From Acidobacteriota bacterium (GTDB lineage: Bacteria > Acidobacteriota > Terriglobia > Acidiferrales > UBA7541): DNA of 34,714 nt. Made by a program: the position numbers and the translations under genes. The stretch is from the NCBI GenBank assembly GCA_021788095.1, contig JAJYLB010000038.1, positions 1-34,714 on the forward strand, read 5' to 3'. Numbering within the stretch: position 1 is the stretch's first letter; every line of letters starts with the position of its first letter. This document shows positions 22,071 to 29,372 of the stretch, one piece after another. A model generated the notes under the pieces. It was given only the letters and a program-made list of their open reading frames with translations. It did not search any database and was not told where the DNA came from.

Positions 22071-23450
22071 ATGCCGTCGACCACCCAAGCCAGCGCGCCC
22101 AGCGAACCTCCCCAACCTCGGATGCCAGCGCCGGGCCTCGCGGCAGCCGTCGCGCGCTATTTCGCCTTTGCCGAGCACGGCACCAGTTTCCGCAGAGAAG
22201 CGGTGGGCGGGGTGACGACGTTTCTTACGATGGCCTACATCGTCGCCGTGAATCCGGCGATTCTGCACGCCGCCGGAATGCCGCTCGGCCCGGCGATGAC
22301 GGCAACGATCGTGACGGCGGTGTTTGGGACCACCGTCATGGCCCTCCACGCCAACCGCCCCTTTGCCATCGCTCCCTATATGGGTGAGAACGCCTTCATC
22401 GCCTTCACCGTGGTGCGACTACTCGGCTATCGGTGGCAGGAAGCCCTGGCGGCGGTGTTCCTGGGCGGAATCCTCTTCCTTCTGCTGACGATCTTCCGCC
22501 TGCGGGCGTGGCTGGTGCGCGCGGTGCCGGAGGGTCTGCGCTACAGTTTCGCGGCGGGCATCGGCCTCTTTCTGGCCTTTATTGGATTAAACGAGTGCGG
22601 CATCGTGGCGCCAGGCGGCGCCGGCGCTCCGGTGAAGGCGGGAGTCCTGACTTCGGGACCGGTGTTGCTGGCGATTGCGGGCGTGCTCTTGGTGGCGCTG
22701 CTCGTGATCCGCAAATTCCCCGGAGCGATCCTGGTGGGCATGCTCGCGACGACGGCCGTGGGCATGGCGGCGGGGCTCGTCCCGCGGCCGGGAAGCTGGG
22801 TGAGCCGGCCACCGAGCCTCGGCCCGTTGCTCTTCCAGCTCGACTTCCATCGCGCGCTGACCTGGGGCTTTTTCCCCGTCGTGCTCACGATTTTCGTGAT
22901 GGCCTTCGTGGACACGATGGGCACGCTCGTCGGTGTTTCCGCGCGCGCGGGCCTGCTCGACGAACGGGGCGAGCTGCCGCAAATCGAGCGGCCCATGCTC
23001 GCCGACGCCCTCTCGACGGTGGTGGCGCCGCTGGTGGGCACAACCACTGCGGGCGCGTTCATCGAATCGGCCACGGGGATCGAAGCCGGGGGCCGCACCG
23101 GCTTCACCGCGCTCGTCACCGCCCTTTGTTTCCTCTTGACCCTTTTCTTCGCTCCGGCCGTCGCCGCCATTCCCCCGCAGGCCTACGGGCCAGCGCTGGT
23201 GGTGGTGGGGCTACTCATGCTCGAACCCATTCGGCGCGTGCGGTTGGAAGATTTGACGGAAGCGATTCCCGCGTTCGCCGTGGTCACCCTCATGAGCTTC
23301 ACTTACAACGTGGGAATCGGAATCACGGCGGGTTTGGCGCTCTATCCTTTTTGCAAGCTGGTCGCCGGCAGGCGGCGCGAAGTCGCGCCGGGTTTGTGGG
23401 CGCTGGGACTGCTCTCGCTCCTGTTTTTCATTTTCTATCCGTATCGCTGA
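22071..23450 (+). CDS. AzgA-type purine permease (NCS2/NAT superfamily)
   Basis: A 459-residue membrane transporter with about 12 to 14 helices. Stretches typical of the AzgA-like hypoxanthine/guanine/adenine permeases are FRREAVGGVTTFLTMAYIVA, NPAILHAAGM, ATIVTAVFGTTVMALHANRP, APYMGENAFIAFTVV, FIGLNECGIV, FVDTMGTLVGVSARAGLLDE and GTTTAGAFIESATGIEAGGR. The last carries the substrate-site acidic residues. The first 25 residues are disordered. Which purine it takes up cannot be told. ATG 22071 is chosen because the frame begins there and the homologous core starts some 40 residues later. Confidence 0.93.
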   Translation: MPSTTQASAPSEPPQPRMPAPGLAAAVARYFAFAEHGTSFRREAVGGVTTFLTMAYIVAVNPAILHAAGMPLGPAMTATIVTAVFGTTVMALHANRPFAIAPYMGENAFIAFTVVRLLGYRWQEALAAVFLGGILFLLLTIFRLRAWLVRAVPEGLRYSFAAGIGLFLAFIGLNECGIVAPGGAGAPVKAGVLTSGPVLLAIAGVLLVALLVIRKFPGAILVGMLATTAVGMAAGLVPRPGSWVSRPPSLGPLLFQLDFHRALTWGFFPVVLTIFVMAFVDTMGTLVGVSARAGLLDERGELPQIERPMLADALSTVVAPLVGTTTAGAFIESATGIEAGGRTGFTALVTALCFLLTLFFAPAVAAIPPQAYGPALVVVGLLMLEPIRRVRLEDLTEAIPAFAVVTLMSFTYNVGIGITAGLALYPFCKLVAGRRREVAPGLWALGLLSLLFFIFYPYR

Positions 23451-23538
23451 GCCGGTTCTGTCAGTACCGCCCGCGGTAGCCGGTGGCGCTATTCCGCGTG
23501 AGCCTCAGGTTGACATGTTGGCTTCCGGCGCCATCCCG

Positions 23539-24729
23539 TTAGGGCACCGGAAACAGCTTTAGGATCTGCTCGCCCGGCACGGTGAGGCCGACCCACTGGC
23601 CATCGGGAGAGACGTGGAAATCATGGTAGATCTCTCCGTGAAACGCGTCGCGGAACTCGCCGCTGGGCAGGTCGACCCAAATCAGCTGATCGGTCTGATT
23701 GTTCGGCCCGCGCTTGAGCAGCAGATGACGGCCGTCGGCCGCCCATTCGTATCGGCCGAGGGGCAATTTGATGCTGAGCGGTTTGGAGGAATCGGCCACG
23801 GATCGGATTGTCACCGTGTCTCCGTCGCTGAAGTAAGCGATCTGGTCGCCGGAAGGGGACACGGTGAGATGGCCCGTGAAGCGGGGAATCGTGGCGAGAA
23901 CGCGCTCGGTCTGGTGAACGAGGTCGATCCAGACGAGGCGGATCGGTCCGCTAAGGTCCTTATCGCGCTCGATGGCCGCGGCGGCGCCGCGGGCGGGATC
24001 CCAGGCGACGGCGGCGTACGCGCGATCGGGGAGGATGGGGCCGCCCGCTCCCGAAACGGGGCGAAGGAAGTGGAGCGAATAGAGAAGCCCGCCTGCAGCC
24101 CGGGTAAGGTAGACGACGGTCTGGCCGTCGCCGAGCCAGGCGGCGTTCTGCGCGTGGGGAATGGCGCTATTCGAGGGATGCGTTCCTTCGATATCGATTT
24201 CCTTGCCATCGCCGTTCGCGAGGTCGGTCATCTCGCCAGAATTCACGTGCCCGGGACCTTTGCCGTGCGGGGCGAGGGTCTCCGTGGCCATCTCCAAGGT
24301 CATGTGTTGGTCGTCGGGCGCGATGCGGATCGCCTGGATCTGAAAGCCGACGAGCGCGTGACCTACAACCAGCTTCTTGCCATCGAAGAGCCGGCGCTTG
24401 TGTCCGTCCAGGGTGACTTGCCAGAGGCTGTCGTGCTCGACCCGCCTGCTCTTCCGCTGTCCGGGCAGCCGCTGGGAGGATGTCCGCCGTACCGCGTAGA
24501 CGATCCGATGGCCGCTTGGGGAGAAAGCGAACGCAATGCAATCGTCGTCAACGGTGAGTTTGGCCTGTTGGGCCCGCGCCGGCGCCGCGGCCACCACCAG
24601 GGCGCAGACCAGGAGCGCGGCCGCCGCGCCCCGACGGGCGGGGCATCCACCTCTCGCGCCTGGGAGCCGCGCTAGGAGTCTTTGGTAGCACAGCCATTCC
24701 TGGCTGTGCGTTTTTAACCACGCCCACAC
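23539..24729 (-). CDS. secreted TolB/PD40-like beta-propeller protein
   Basis: A protein of roughly 370-400 residues with a clear signal peptide (basic stretch, then AAAALLVCALVVAAAPARAQ). Repeated blades of the PD40/WD40-like type follow (FAFSPSGHRIVYAV, AAWLGDGQTVVYL, LTVSPSGDQIAYFSDGD, YEWAADGRHLLLKRG, FHVSPDGQWVGLTV). Such propellers bind proteins or glycans; no enzyme residues are evident. The start is unclear. There is no in-frame ATG, GTG or TTG between the signal peptide and an upstream GCACAGCCA hairpin repeat, so I place it provisionally at GTG 24729, which translates the repeat. The end is certain. It does not look co-transcribed with rarA (about 190 bases, repeat-rich). Confidence 0.72.
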   Translation of the reverse strand: MWAWLKTHSQEWLCYQRLLARLPGARGGCPARRGAAAALLVCALVVAAAPARAQQAKLTVDDDCIAFAFSPSGHRIVYAVRRTSSQRLPGQRKSRRVEHDSLWQVTLDGHKRRLFDGKKLVVGHALVGFQIQAIRIAPDDQHMTLEMATETLAPHGKGPGHVNSGEMTDLANGDGKEIDIEGTHPSNSAIPHAQNAAWLGDGQTVVYLTRAAGGLLYSLHFLRPVSGAGGPILPDRAYAAVAWDPARGAAAAIERDKDLSGPIRLVWIDLVHQTERVLATIPRFTGHLTVSPSGDQIAYFSDGDTVTIRSVADSSKPLSIKLPLGRYEWAADGRHLLLKRGPNNQTDQLIWVDLPSGEFRDAFHGEIYHDFHVSPDGQWVGLTVPGEQILKLFPVP

Positions 24730-24759
24730 CGCACCCCGCACAGGCAAGAATGCCTGTGC
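24688..24759. repeat. two short hairpin repeats in opposite orientation
   Basis: 24688-24709 is GCACAGCCA-TTCC-TGGCTGTGC. 24738-24759 is GCACAGGCA-AGAA-TGCCTGTGC, the reverse orientation of a related unit. Together they make a head-to-head pair across the expected N-terminal coding region of the propeller protein. Confidence 0.85.
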
Positions 24760-24779
24760 CACTTTTCCGGAGAGCCAGT

Positions 24780-24907
24780 TCCGACCCTGGCTCCCGGGGC
24801 CGTCGGCTCGCGAAAGCTCATGAGAGTCCCCGGGCACCCCGGGCGCCGTCCCGAAGCTTCGAGATGCGCCTGCGAGCCGGTGAGCTGCTCCCGGTCGGAA
24901 TGACAAT
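24780..24907. repeat. degenerate palindromic stretch
   Basis: TTCCGACC near the left end mirrors GGTCGGAA near the right end (about 24779-24786 and 24893-24900). In between are CCCGGGCACCCCGGG and GTCCCGAAGCTTCGAGAT, the latter close to the palindrome at 18040. It looks like a decayed composite of repeats; limits are approximate. Confidence 0.5.
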
Positions 24908-24920
24908 GGTGCACGGGCCG

Positions 24921-26276
24921 TCATGACTTGGACTCGTCTCTCTGGCGCGCTTTGCGCCGGAGCCATTCTTCTACTTTCTTGCGGAGTTGGGCTTCGAAAC
25001 CTTCGGCAGTCGGCTGGTAGTAGCGGCGATCGAGCAGCGAATCGGGCAGGCAAGGCATGTTGGTGGTTTTCTCCTCGAAATCGTGGGCGTATTGGTATCC
25101 GCGCCCGTAGCCCACTTCGCCCATCAGCGGGGTTACGGCGTTGCGGAGGTGTAGGGGGACGGGATCGAGTTCGCCCTCACGGAGGTCTTTCTGCACGGCG
25201 CCAAAGGCGGTGTAGAGCGCGTTGGACTTCGGTGCGAGCGCCAAATAGACGGCGGCTTCCGCCAAGGCCAGATCGCCTTCAGGCCTGCCGATAAAATCGG
25301 CGGCTTGCATCGCCGCGATGGCCAGGCGCAGCGCTCCGGGATCGGCCAAGCCGATGTCTTCGCTGGCCATGCGCACGAGCCGGCGCGCGAGGTACAGCGG
25401 GTCTTCGCCCGACGCGAGCATGCGTCCCAGCCAATAGAGCGCGGCGTCGGGATCGGAGTTGCGCACCGATTTGTGGAGCGCGGAGATGAGGTTGAAATGT
25501 TCCTCTCCGGCCTTGTCGTAGGGCAGGAGCTTGCGCTGCAAAACGTCCTCGACGAGCTGCCGGGTGAGAACGCGCCGGCCCCCGCCATCCGGTGCCGCGC
25601 CGAGCACGGCGGCTTCGAGCGTGTTGTAAGCCGCGCGGGCGTCGCCGTGGGCGTGGCGGGCGATGAGCTCGAGGAGGTCGTCCTCGGCGACGATCTCGCC
25701 AAACGTGACGCGGTCGCCCAGGCCGCGTTCGGCGTCATCGAGCGCCCGGCGGAGCAAGACGATCAGTTGGTCGAGAGCGAGCGCTTCGAGAACGTAAACC
25801 TTGGTGCGGGAGAGCAGCGGCCCAATGACCTCGAAAGAGGGATTCTCGGTGGTGGCGCCGACGAGCACGATACTCCCGCGCTCCACCCAGGGGAGGAACG
25901 CGTCTTGCTGGGCCTTGTTGAACCGGTGCACCTCGTCGACGAACACCATGGTGCGCCGGCCCAGCTCCCGCGACCGCTCCGCGCGCTCCATCACCCGGCG
26001 AATCTCGCCAATGCCCGAAAGCACCGCGCTGAAGGGAACGAACTCGGATTTCGTCATCCGGGCGATGATGCGGGCGAGCGTCGTCTTGCCGCACCCGGGT
26101 GGTCCCCACAGAATCATCGATCCCAGTTCGTCCCGCTCGATCTGCCGGCGCAGCGGCTTCGACGGACCGAGCAGGTGTTCCTGGCCGAGAAATTCATCGA
26201 GGGTGCGCGGGCGCATGCGGTCGGCGAGCGGGCCCGGCTCGCTTCGGCTCCGTACGGCGTCGGGGAACAGGTTCAT
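24921..26276 (-). CDS. rarA: replication-associated recombination protein A (AAA+ ATPase)
   Basis: RarA (MgsA) is an AAA+ ATPase related to clamp loaders that acts at stalled replication forks with SSB. All expected parts are present in 451 residues: RPRTLDEFLGQEHLLG, Walker A GPPGCGKTT (near 58), Walker B MVFVDEVHRFNKAQQD (near 108), sensor 1 GATTENPSFE, the arginine-finger region LLSRTKV, and the tetramerisation domain with HKSVRNSDPDAALYWLGRML and MPCLPDSLLDRRYYQPT. The start is ATG 26276, which overlaps the stop of the upstream methyltransferase gene (ATGA). An ATG eight codons earlier lies inside that gene and has no ribosome-binding site. Confidence 0.95.
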   Translation of the reverse strand: MNLFPDAVRSRSEPGPLADRMRPRTLDEFLGQEHLLGPSKPLRRQIERDELGSMILWGPPGCGKTTLARIIARMTKSEFVPFSAVLSGIGEIRRVMERAERSRELGRRTMVFVDEVHRFNKAQQDAFLPWVERGSIVLVGATTENPSFEVIGPLLSRTKVYVLEALALDQLIVLLRRALDDAERGLGDRVTFGEIVAEDDLLELIARHAHGDARAAYNTLEAAVLGAAPDGGGRRVLTRQLVEDVLQRKLLPYDKAGEEHFNLISALHKSVRNSDPDAALYWLGRMLASGEDPLYLARRLVRMASEDIGLADPGALRLAIAAMQAADFIGRPEGDLALAEAAVYLALAPKSNALYTAFGAVQKDLREGELDPVPLHLRNAVTPLMGEVGYGRGYQYAHDFEEKTTNMPCLPDSLLDRRYYQPTAEGFEAQLRKKVEEWLRRKARQRDESKS

Positions 26277-27175
26277 GATTGGTTCGGCCGATTCCGCCAT
26301 GAAGAAGACCGCTGTCGCCCGGCTTCGTAGAGAACGACGGAGGCGGCCACCGCGGCGTTGAGCGACTGGACCGTAGGCGAATGCTGGATGCGAATGGCGA
26401 GGTCGGCGGAGCCGAGCACCTCGGGAGGCAGCCCGCGCGCCTCGCTGCCGATCAGCACGGCTGCCGGGCCGCGCAGATCCACGCTTTCCAGCGAAACCGT
26501 CGGCACGCCCGGCACTCCGCCCGATGTGGTGGTGGCCACAAGTTTCAGGCCGGCGACGCGTAGCTGAGCGAGCAGCACGGGCACCTGCGCTCGCACGAGG
26601 GTTGGCAGGCGAAACACGGACCCGGCCGACGCTCGCACGGCTTTCGGGCCGTAAGGGCTGGCGCTGGGCGGAACGGTAACGATACCAGTGGCGCCGAAGG
26701 CGTCCGCGGACCGCACGATGGCTCCGACGTTTCCCGGATCCTGAACGCCGAAGAGCACCGGAACGAGCGGAACCCCGCGTACCAGGTCGTCGAAACTGTG
26801 CTCGGGCAGGCGAACGAGCGCGGCAATTCCTTGCGGAGCTTCGGTGGCGGCAAGCGAGGCGAACAGGCGGTCGGTGGTGCGTAAGAGGGGCGGCCCCGCT
26901 GCGCGTGGCTCCGCAAGGCCGAGTGGCGCGAGGTGCTTTTCCCCCGCGGGGCACACGAGAATCGCCAGGGTATCGACACCCGAACCGAGGGCTTCTTCGA
27001 GCAGCCGCGGGCCCTCGATTCCCACCGCGTTGGCTTCGTCCGGCTCGCCGGCGAGCGCGGCGCGAAACCGCTTCAGCCAGCGATTTTCCTTGCTGGTGAT
27101 AGCGTGCGAGGCGGGGAGGGAAGGGTCTCGGTCCCGCGCGGCGGAGTCGGCGAAACGAGCGCGATAGGCGCGCAT
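26273..27175 (-). CDS. SpoU/TrmH-family RNA 2'-O-methyltransferase
   Basis: A 300-residue protein with the two-part layout of the SPOUT family. An N-terminal L30e-like substrate-binding domain (HAITSKENRWLKRFRAALAG, VGIEGPRLLEEAL, LFASLAATEAPQGIAA) is followed by the knotted catalytic domain with motif 1 QDPGNVGAIVRSADAFG, motif 2 VLIGSEARGLP and motif 3 IQHSPTVQSLNAAVAASVVLYE. It probably methylates a ribose in rRNA or tRNA; the exact site cannot be told. The last motif usually reads I.M.G...SLNVSVA, so the His-Ser-Pro there is a small deviation. ATG 27175 is provisional, as no strong ribosome-binding site precedes it. Its stop overlaps the rarA start. Confidence 0.9.
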   Translation of the reverse strand: MRAYRARFADSAARDRDPSLPASHAITSKENRWLKRFRAALAGEPDEANAVGIEGPRLLEEALGSGVDTLAILVCPAGEKHLAPLGLAEPRAAGPPLLRTTDRLFASLAATEAPQGIAALVRLPEHSFDDLVRGVPLVPVLFGVQDPGNVGAIVRSADAFGATGIVTVPPSASPYGPKAVRASAGSVFRLPTLVRAQVPVLLAQLRVAGLKLVATTTSGGVPGVPTVSLESVDLRGPAAVLIGSEARGLPPEVLGSADLAIRIQHSPTVQSLNAAVAASVVLYEAGRQRSSSWRNRPNQS

Positions 27176-27242
27176 GCAAGAAGCGTAACAAAGCCCCGGA
27201 AGGCAGTAAAGAAGCCCCCGGTTGCGTAGTGGCCCCCAAGTG

Positions 27243-27264
27243 GCGCGGACACTCCTGTCCGCGC
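27243..27264 (+). repeat. short hairpin repeat with covarying stem
   Basis: GCGCGGACA-CTCC-TGTCCGCGC, the same unit as at 4602 but with a G-C pair in the stem replaced by A-T on both arms. It lies in the 130-base gap between the RNA methyltransferase and the O-methyltransferase gene. Confidence 0.85.
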
Positions 27265-27305
27265 GTTGTTGGAACAACGATCCCCTCGACTTTCCCTCCC
27301 GGGCG

Positions 27306-28325
27306 CTATTTCCGCGACACGATGACGTGCTGCGGAGCGGGAGGCAGGGCGTGAATCTCGGCCGATTGGAAGCCGGCGCTCCTGAATAGCCGCTCGTATT
27401 CGCGAAACGTGTAGGCGTCGCCCGAGGGCGTGGTGCCCAGCATGATCATGCCGAACAGCCCGGCGAAGCGCGGCGAGATGCGGTCGTCGTTGGGCACGAA
27501 CTCGAGCGCAACCGCGCGGCCGCCATCGGCCAAAGCGGCGTGCACTTTCCGGAGAAATGGCACGATGGTCGCGGGATCGAAATGGTGGAGGAAATTGGTA
27601 AGCAGAACCACGTCGTAACCTTCGCCGAAGGGGACCTCGAAGGCGCTGCCCGGCAGCAGGTGGAAGCGGCCGTCCATCCCCGCTCTCTGCGCGTTCTCCC
27701 GAGCCACTTCCAGCACCGCCGGCCAATCCACAGCGAAAACTTCGGCCTGGGGATTGCGTCGGGCGATGGCCAGGCCGTAGAGGCCGTGCCCGGCGGCGAT
27801 GTCGAGCACTTTCCACTTCTTGCCCTCGCCGTCTCCCACAAGCGCAGCCAGCTTTTCCGCGGGAGCGGCTACCATCGGCGCCATCGATCGCGCGAATTCG
27901 ACCCAGACCGGGTTCTCGGGCGCCATCGACCCGCCAGGCTGATACACAGCTCCGCCCTGCCGCACTGCCGCCGTGAGATCGCGGAAGGCGTCGAGCATTT
28001 GCGCAGAGGCGACGAAGCGTGAAATGGTTCCGAGATAGGCGGGAGAGTGGCGGTCGAGGAAGGTCGCCGTAGTGGGAGTGAGTCCGTAGCGGCCGTCGTC
28101 CTTGGTGAGGAAGCCGTGAATCACCAGGTAGTCGCAAAGGATGCGAACTCCGCGTTCGGCCGCCTGGCAGTGCGCGGCAAGAGTTTCGGGCGAGGTTTTG
28201 CCCTCGCCAATGCCGGTGAAGAGGTCGATTTCGATAGCCGCCTTCATCGCGGCGGTAAGCTGAAAAGCGTTCAGAGCCTCGAAAATGGGCTCGGGAGTGA
28301 CAGCGGGACCCGGGAAGCTGGGCAA
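27306..28325 (-). CDS. SAM-dependent O-methyltransferase-like protein
   Basis: A 339-residue methyltransferase of the type with a winged-helix dimerisation domain (residues 10-100: FEALNAFQLTAAMKAAIEID, LAAHCQAAERGVRILCDYL, GRYGLTPTTATFL) followed by a Rossmann SAM-binding domain. SAM motif I is VLDIAAGHGLYGLAIA near 168. The region VVLLTNFLHHFD near 240 holds the usual catalytic-area His. It is like the acetylserotonin/hydroxyneurosporene O-methyltransferases and polyketide O-methyltransferases. No biosynthetic cluster surrounds it, so the substrate is unknown. The start is TTG 28325, with GAGG about seven bases upstream. Confidence 0.88.
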   Translation of the reverse strand: MPSFPGPAVTPEPIFEALNAFQLTAAMKAAIEIDLFTGIGEGKTSPETLAAHCQAAERGVRILCDYLVIHGFLTKDDGRYGLTPTTATFLDRHSPAYLGTISRFVASAQMLDAFRDLTAAVRQGGAVYQPGGSMAPENPVWVEFARSMAPMVAAPAEKLAALVGDGEGKKWKVLDIAAGHGLYGLAIARRNPQAEVFAVDWPAVLEVARENAQRAGMDGRFHLLPGSAFEVPFGEGYDVVLLTNFLHHFDPATIVPFLRKVHAALADGGRAVALEFVPNDDRISPRFAGLFGMIMLGTTPSGDAYTFREYERLFRSAGFQSAEIHALPPAPQHVIVSRK

Positions 28326-28595
28326 ACCTCACCTCACAAGGAGCGAAATTATCCGCCGGGCGGATTGTAGGCATTCTAGCGGCGCGCCAAGCCTGCCGGC
28401 AAATGCTGTGCGTTTTTCGCCGAGGCCGCCCCGGACCCGGCACAGGCAAGTCCCGATGGTTCGGGAGCCTGTGCTACTTTTCCCGATCGCGAGCTTCGAG
28501 CCCGCCGACTACCGGTTTGTACCGGTGTTGTTCCGGTTGCACCTCAGGAATGCCTGTGATAACGTGCCCCGAGCCAAAAGGCGCGCGAGCACACC
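28326..28595. other. divergent gap with nested hairpin repeat
   Basis: About 270 bases between divergent genes. Apart from the nested hairpin at 28440-28474, it shows fragments of related repeats (GCCGGCAAATGCTGTGCG near 28397; CAGGAATGCCTGTGAT near 28544) and CGGTTTGTACCGG (28512-28524). No gene is evident. Confidence 0.6.
28440..28474 (+). repeat. nested two-stem hairpin repeat
   Basis: The outer stem GCACAGGC (28440-28447) / GCCTGTGC (28467-28474) encloses the inner stem TCCCGA (28451-28456) / TCGGGA (28461-28466) with a TGGT loop. The outer stem is that of the unit at 24738. The inner palindrome, related to TCCCGAAGCTTCGGGA at 18040, replaces the usual 4-base loop. Confidence 0.8.
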
Positions 28596-29231
28596 TTGCC
28601 TGTTGAATTCCTAAAGATTTCTCGCGACCAACCCGATCCGGCCGTTCTCGAATATGCTGCCAGCTTGCTGCGCCGAGGCGAGGTAGTCGGCATCCCTACC
28701 GACACGTTGTACGGCCTGGCTGCCGACCCTTTCAACCTCGCTGCGGTCGAACGCGTGTTCCGGATCAAAGGCCGCGCGGAAACAAAAGCCCTGCCCATTT
28801 TGATTGATGGGTTCGAGCGCGTGCCGCTACTCGCCCGGGAAACACCCGACGCCTTTCATCGCTTGGCCAAAGCCTTCTGGCCGGGCGCGCTCACCCTGCT
28901 GGTGGATGCCGCCGACCGCATCCCCTTCAAAGTCACGGGGAACACGGGCCGGATCGCCCTCCGCTGGCCCAAGTGCGCCGCGGTCACCGAACTGATCGCG
29001 CGCGTGGGCGCTCCGGTGACGGGAACCAGCGCCAACCTCTCCGGCTTTCCCGGCTGCTCCAGCGCCGCGCAAGTGGCGAAGCAGTTGGGCGAACGCCTGC
29101 CGCTCATCCTCGATGGCGGCGAGAGCGGCCGTGCCCTCCCCTCGACCATCGTCGACGTCCGCAACGACGTATGGCAGATCGTACGGGAAGGCGCGATTCC
29201 CGAAGCTGAAATCCTCCGCGCCTTGGCCTAG
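28596..29231 (+). CDS. TsaC/YrdC-type threonylcarbamoyl-AMP synthase
   Basis: This family makes threonylcarbamoyl-AMP from threonine, bicarbonate and ATP, the first step of the t6A modification of ANN-decoding tRNAs. The protein has 211 residues, a single YrdC domain without the extra Sua5 domain. Visible family motifs are GEVVGIPTDTLYGLAADPFN (near 27), the KxRxxxxxLP stretch KGRAETKALPIL (near 58), LAKAFWPGALTLLV (near 88), IALRWP (near 117) and the GTSANLSG signature (near 141). The start is TTG 28596; no ATG lies in frame near the domain start, and the ribosome-binding site is weak. It is transcribed alone, divergent from the O-methyltransferase gene. Confidence 0.9.
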   Translation: MPVEFLKISRDQPDPAVLEYAASLLRRGEVVGIPTDTLYGLAADPFNLAAVERVFRIKGRAETKALPILIDGFERVPLLARETPDAFHRLAKAFWPGALTLLVDAADRIPFKVTGNTGRIALRWPKCAAVTELIARVGAPVTGTSANLSGFPGCSSAAQVAKQLGERLPLILDGGESGRALPSTIVDVRNDVWQIVREGAIPEAEILRALA

Positions 29232-29259
29232 CGAAGCCGCTCTCGCGATCGCACCGAAG

Positions 29260-29345
29260 ATTGCCACGGAGGGCCACCGAGGCCCACCGGGGGATATGCG
29301 GCGAACTCTCTCCCTACTCCGTGGAACTCCGTGCCCTCCGTGGTG
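29260..29345. repeat. imperfect inverted repeat of CCACGGAGG units
   Basis: GCCACGGAGGGCCACCGAGG near the left end faces CTCCGTGGAACTCCGTGCCC and TCCGTGGTGC at the right end. The sequence resembles the stretch at about 19988-20035. It occupies most of the gap between the convergent TsaC-type gene and the lipoprotein gene and could help end both transcripts. Confidence 0.6.
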
Positions 29346-29372
29346 CAGGTTCCCACGCTGCCTCCCTCGCCT

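Noticed and set aside
23539..25053. Full-length 504-codon frame for the propeller protein
   Set aside because: Everything upstream of the signal peptide is repeat-derived or non-conserved; the signal peptide would be internal.
26276..26300. Start of rarA eight codons upstream
   Set aside because: It lies further inside the preceding gene and lacks a ribosome-binding site; the ATGA overlap at 26276 fits coupled translation.
27073..28449. 458-codon reverse frame overlapping the O-methyltransferase
   Set aside because: The product is Arg/Pro/Ser-rich and runs through repeats; the methyltransferase frame has all family motifs.
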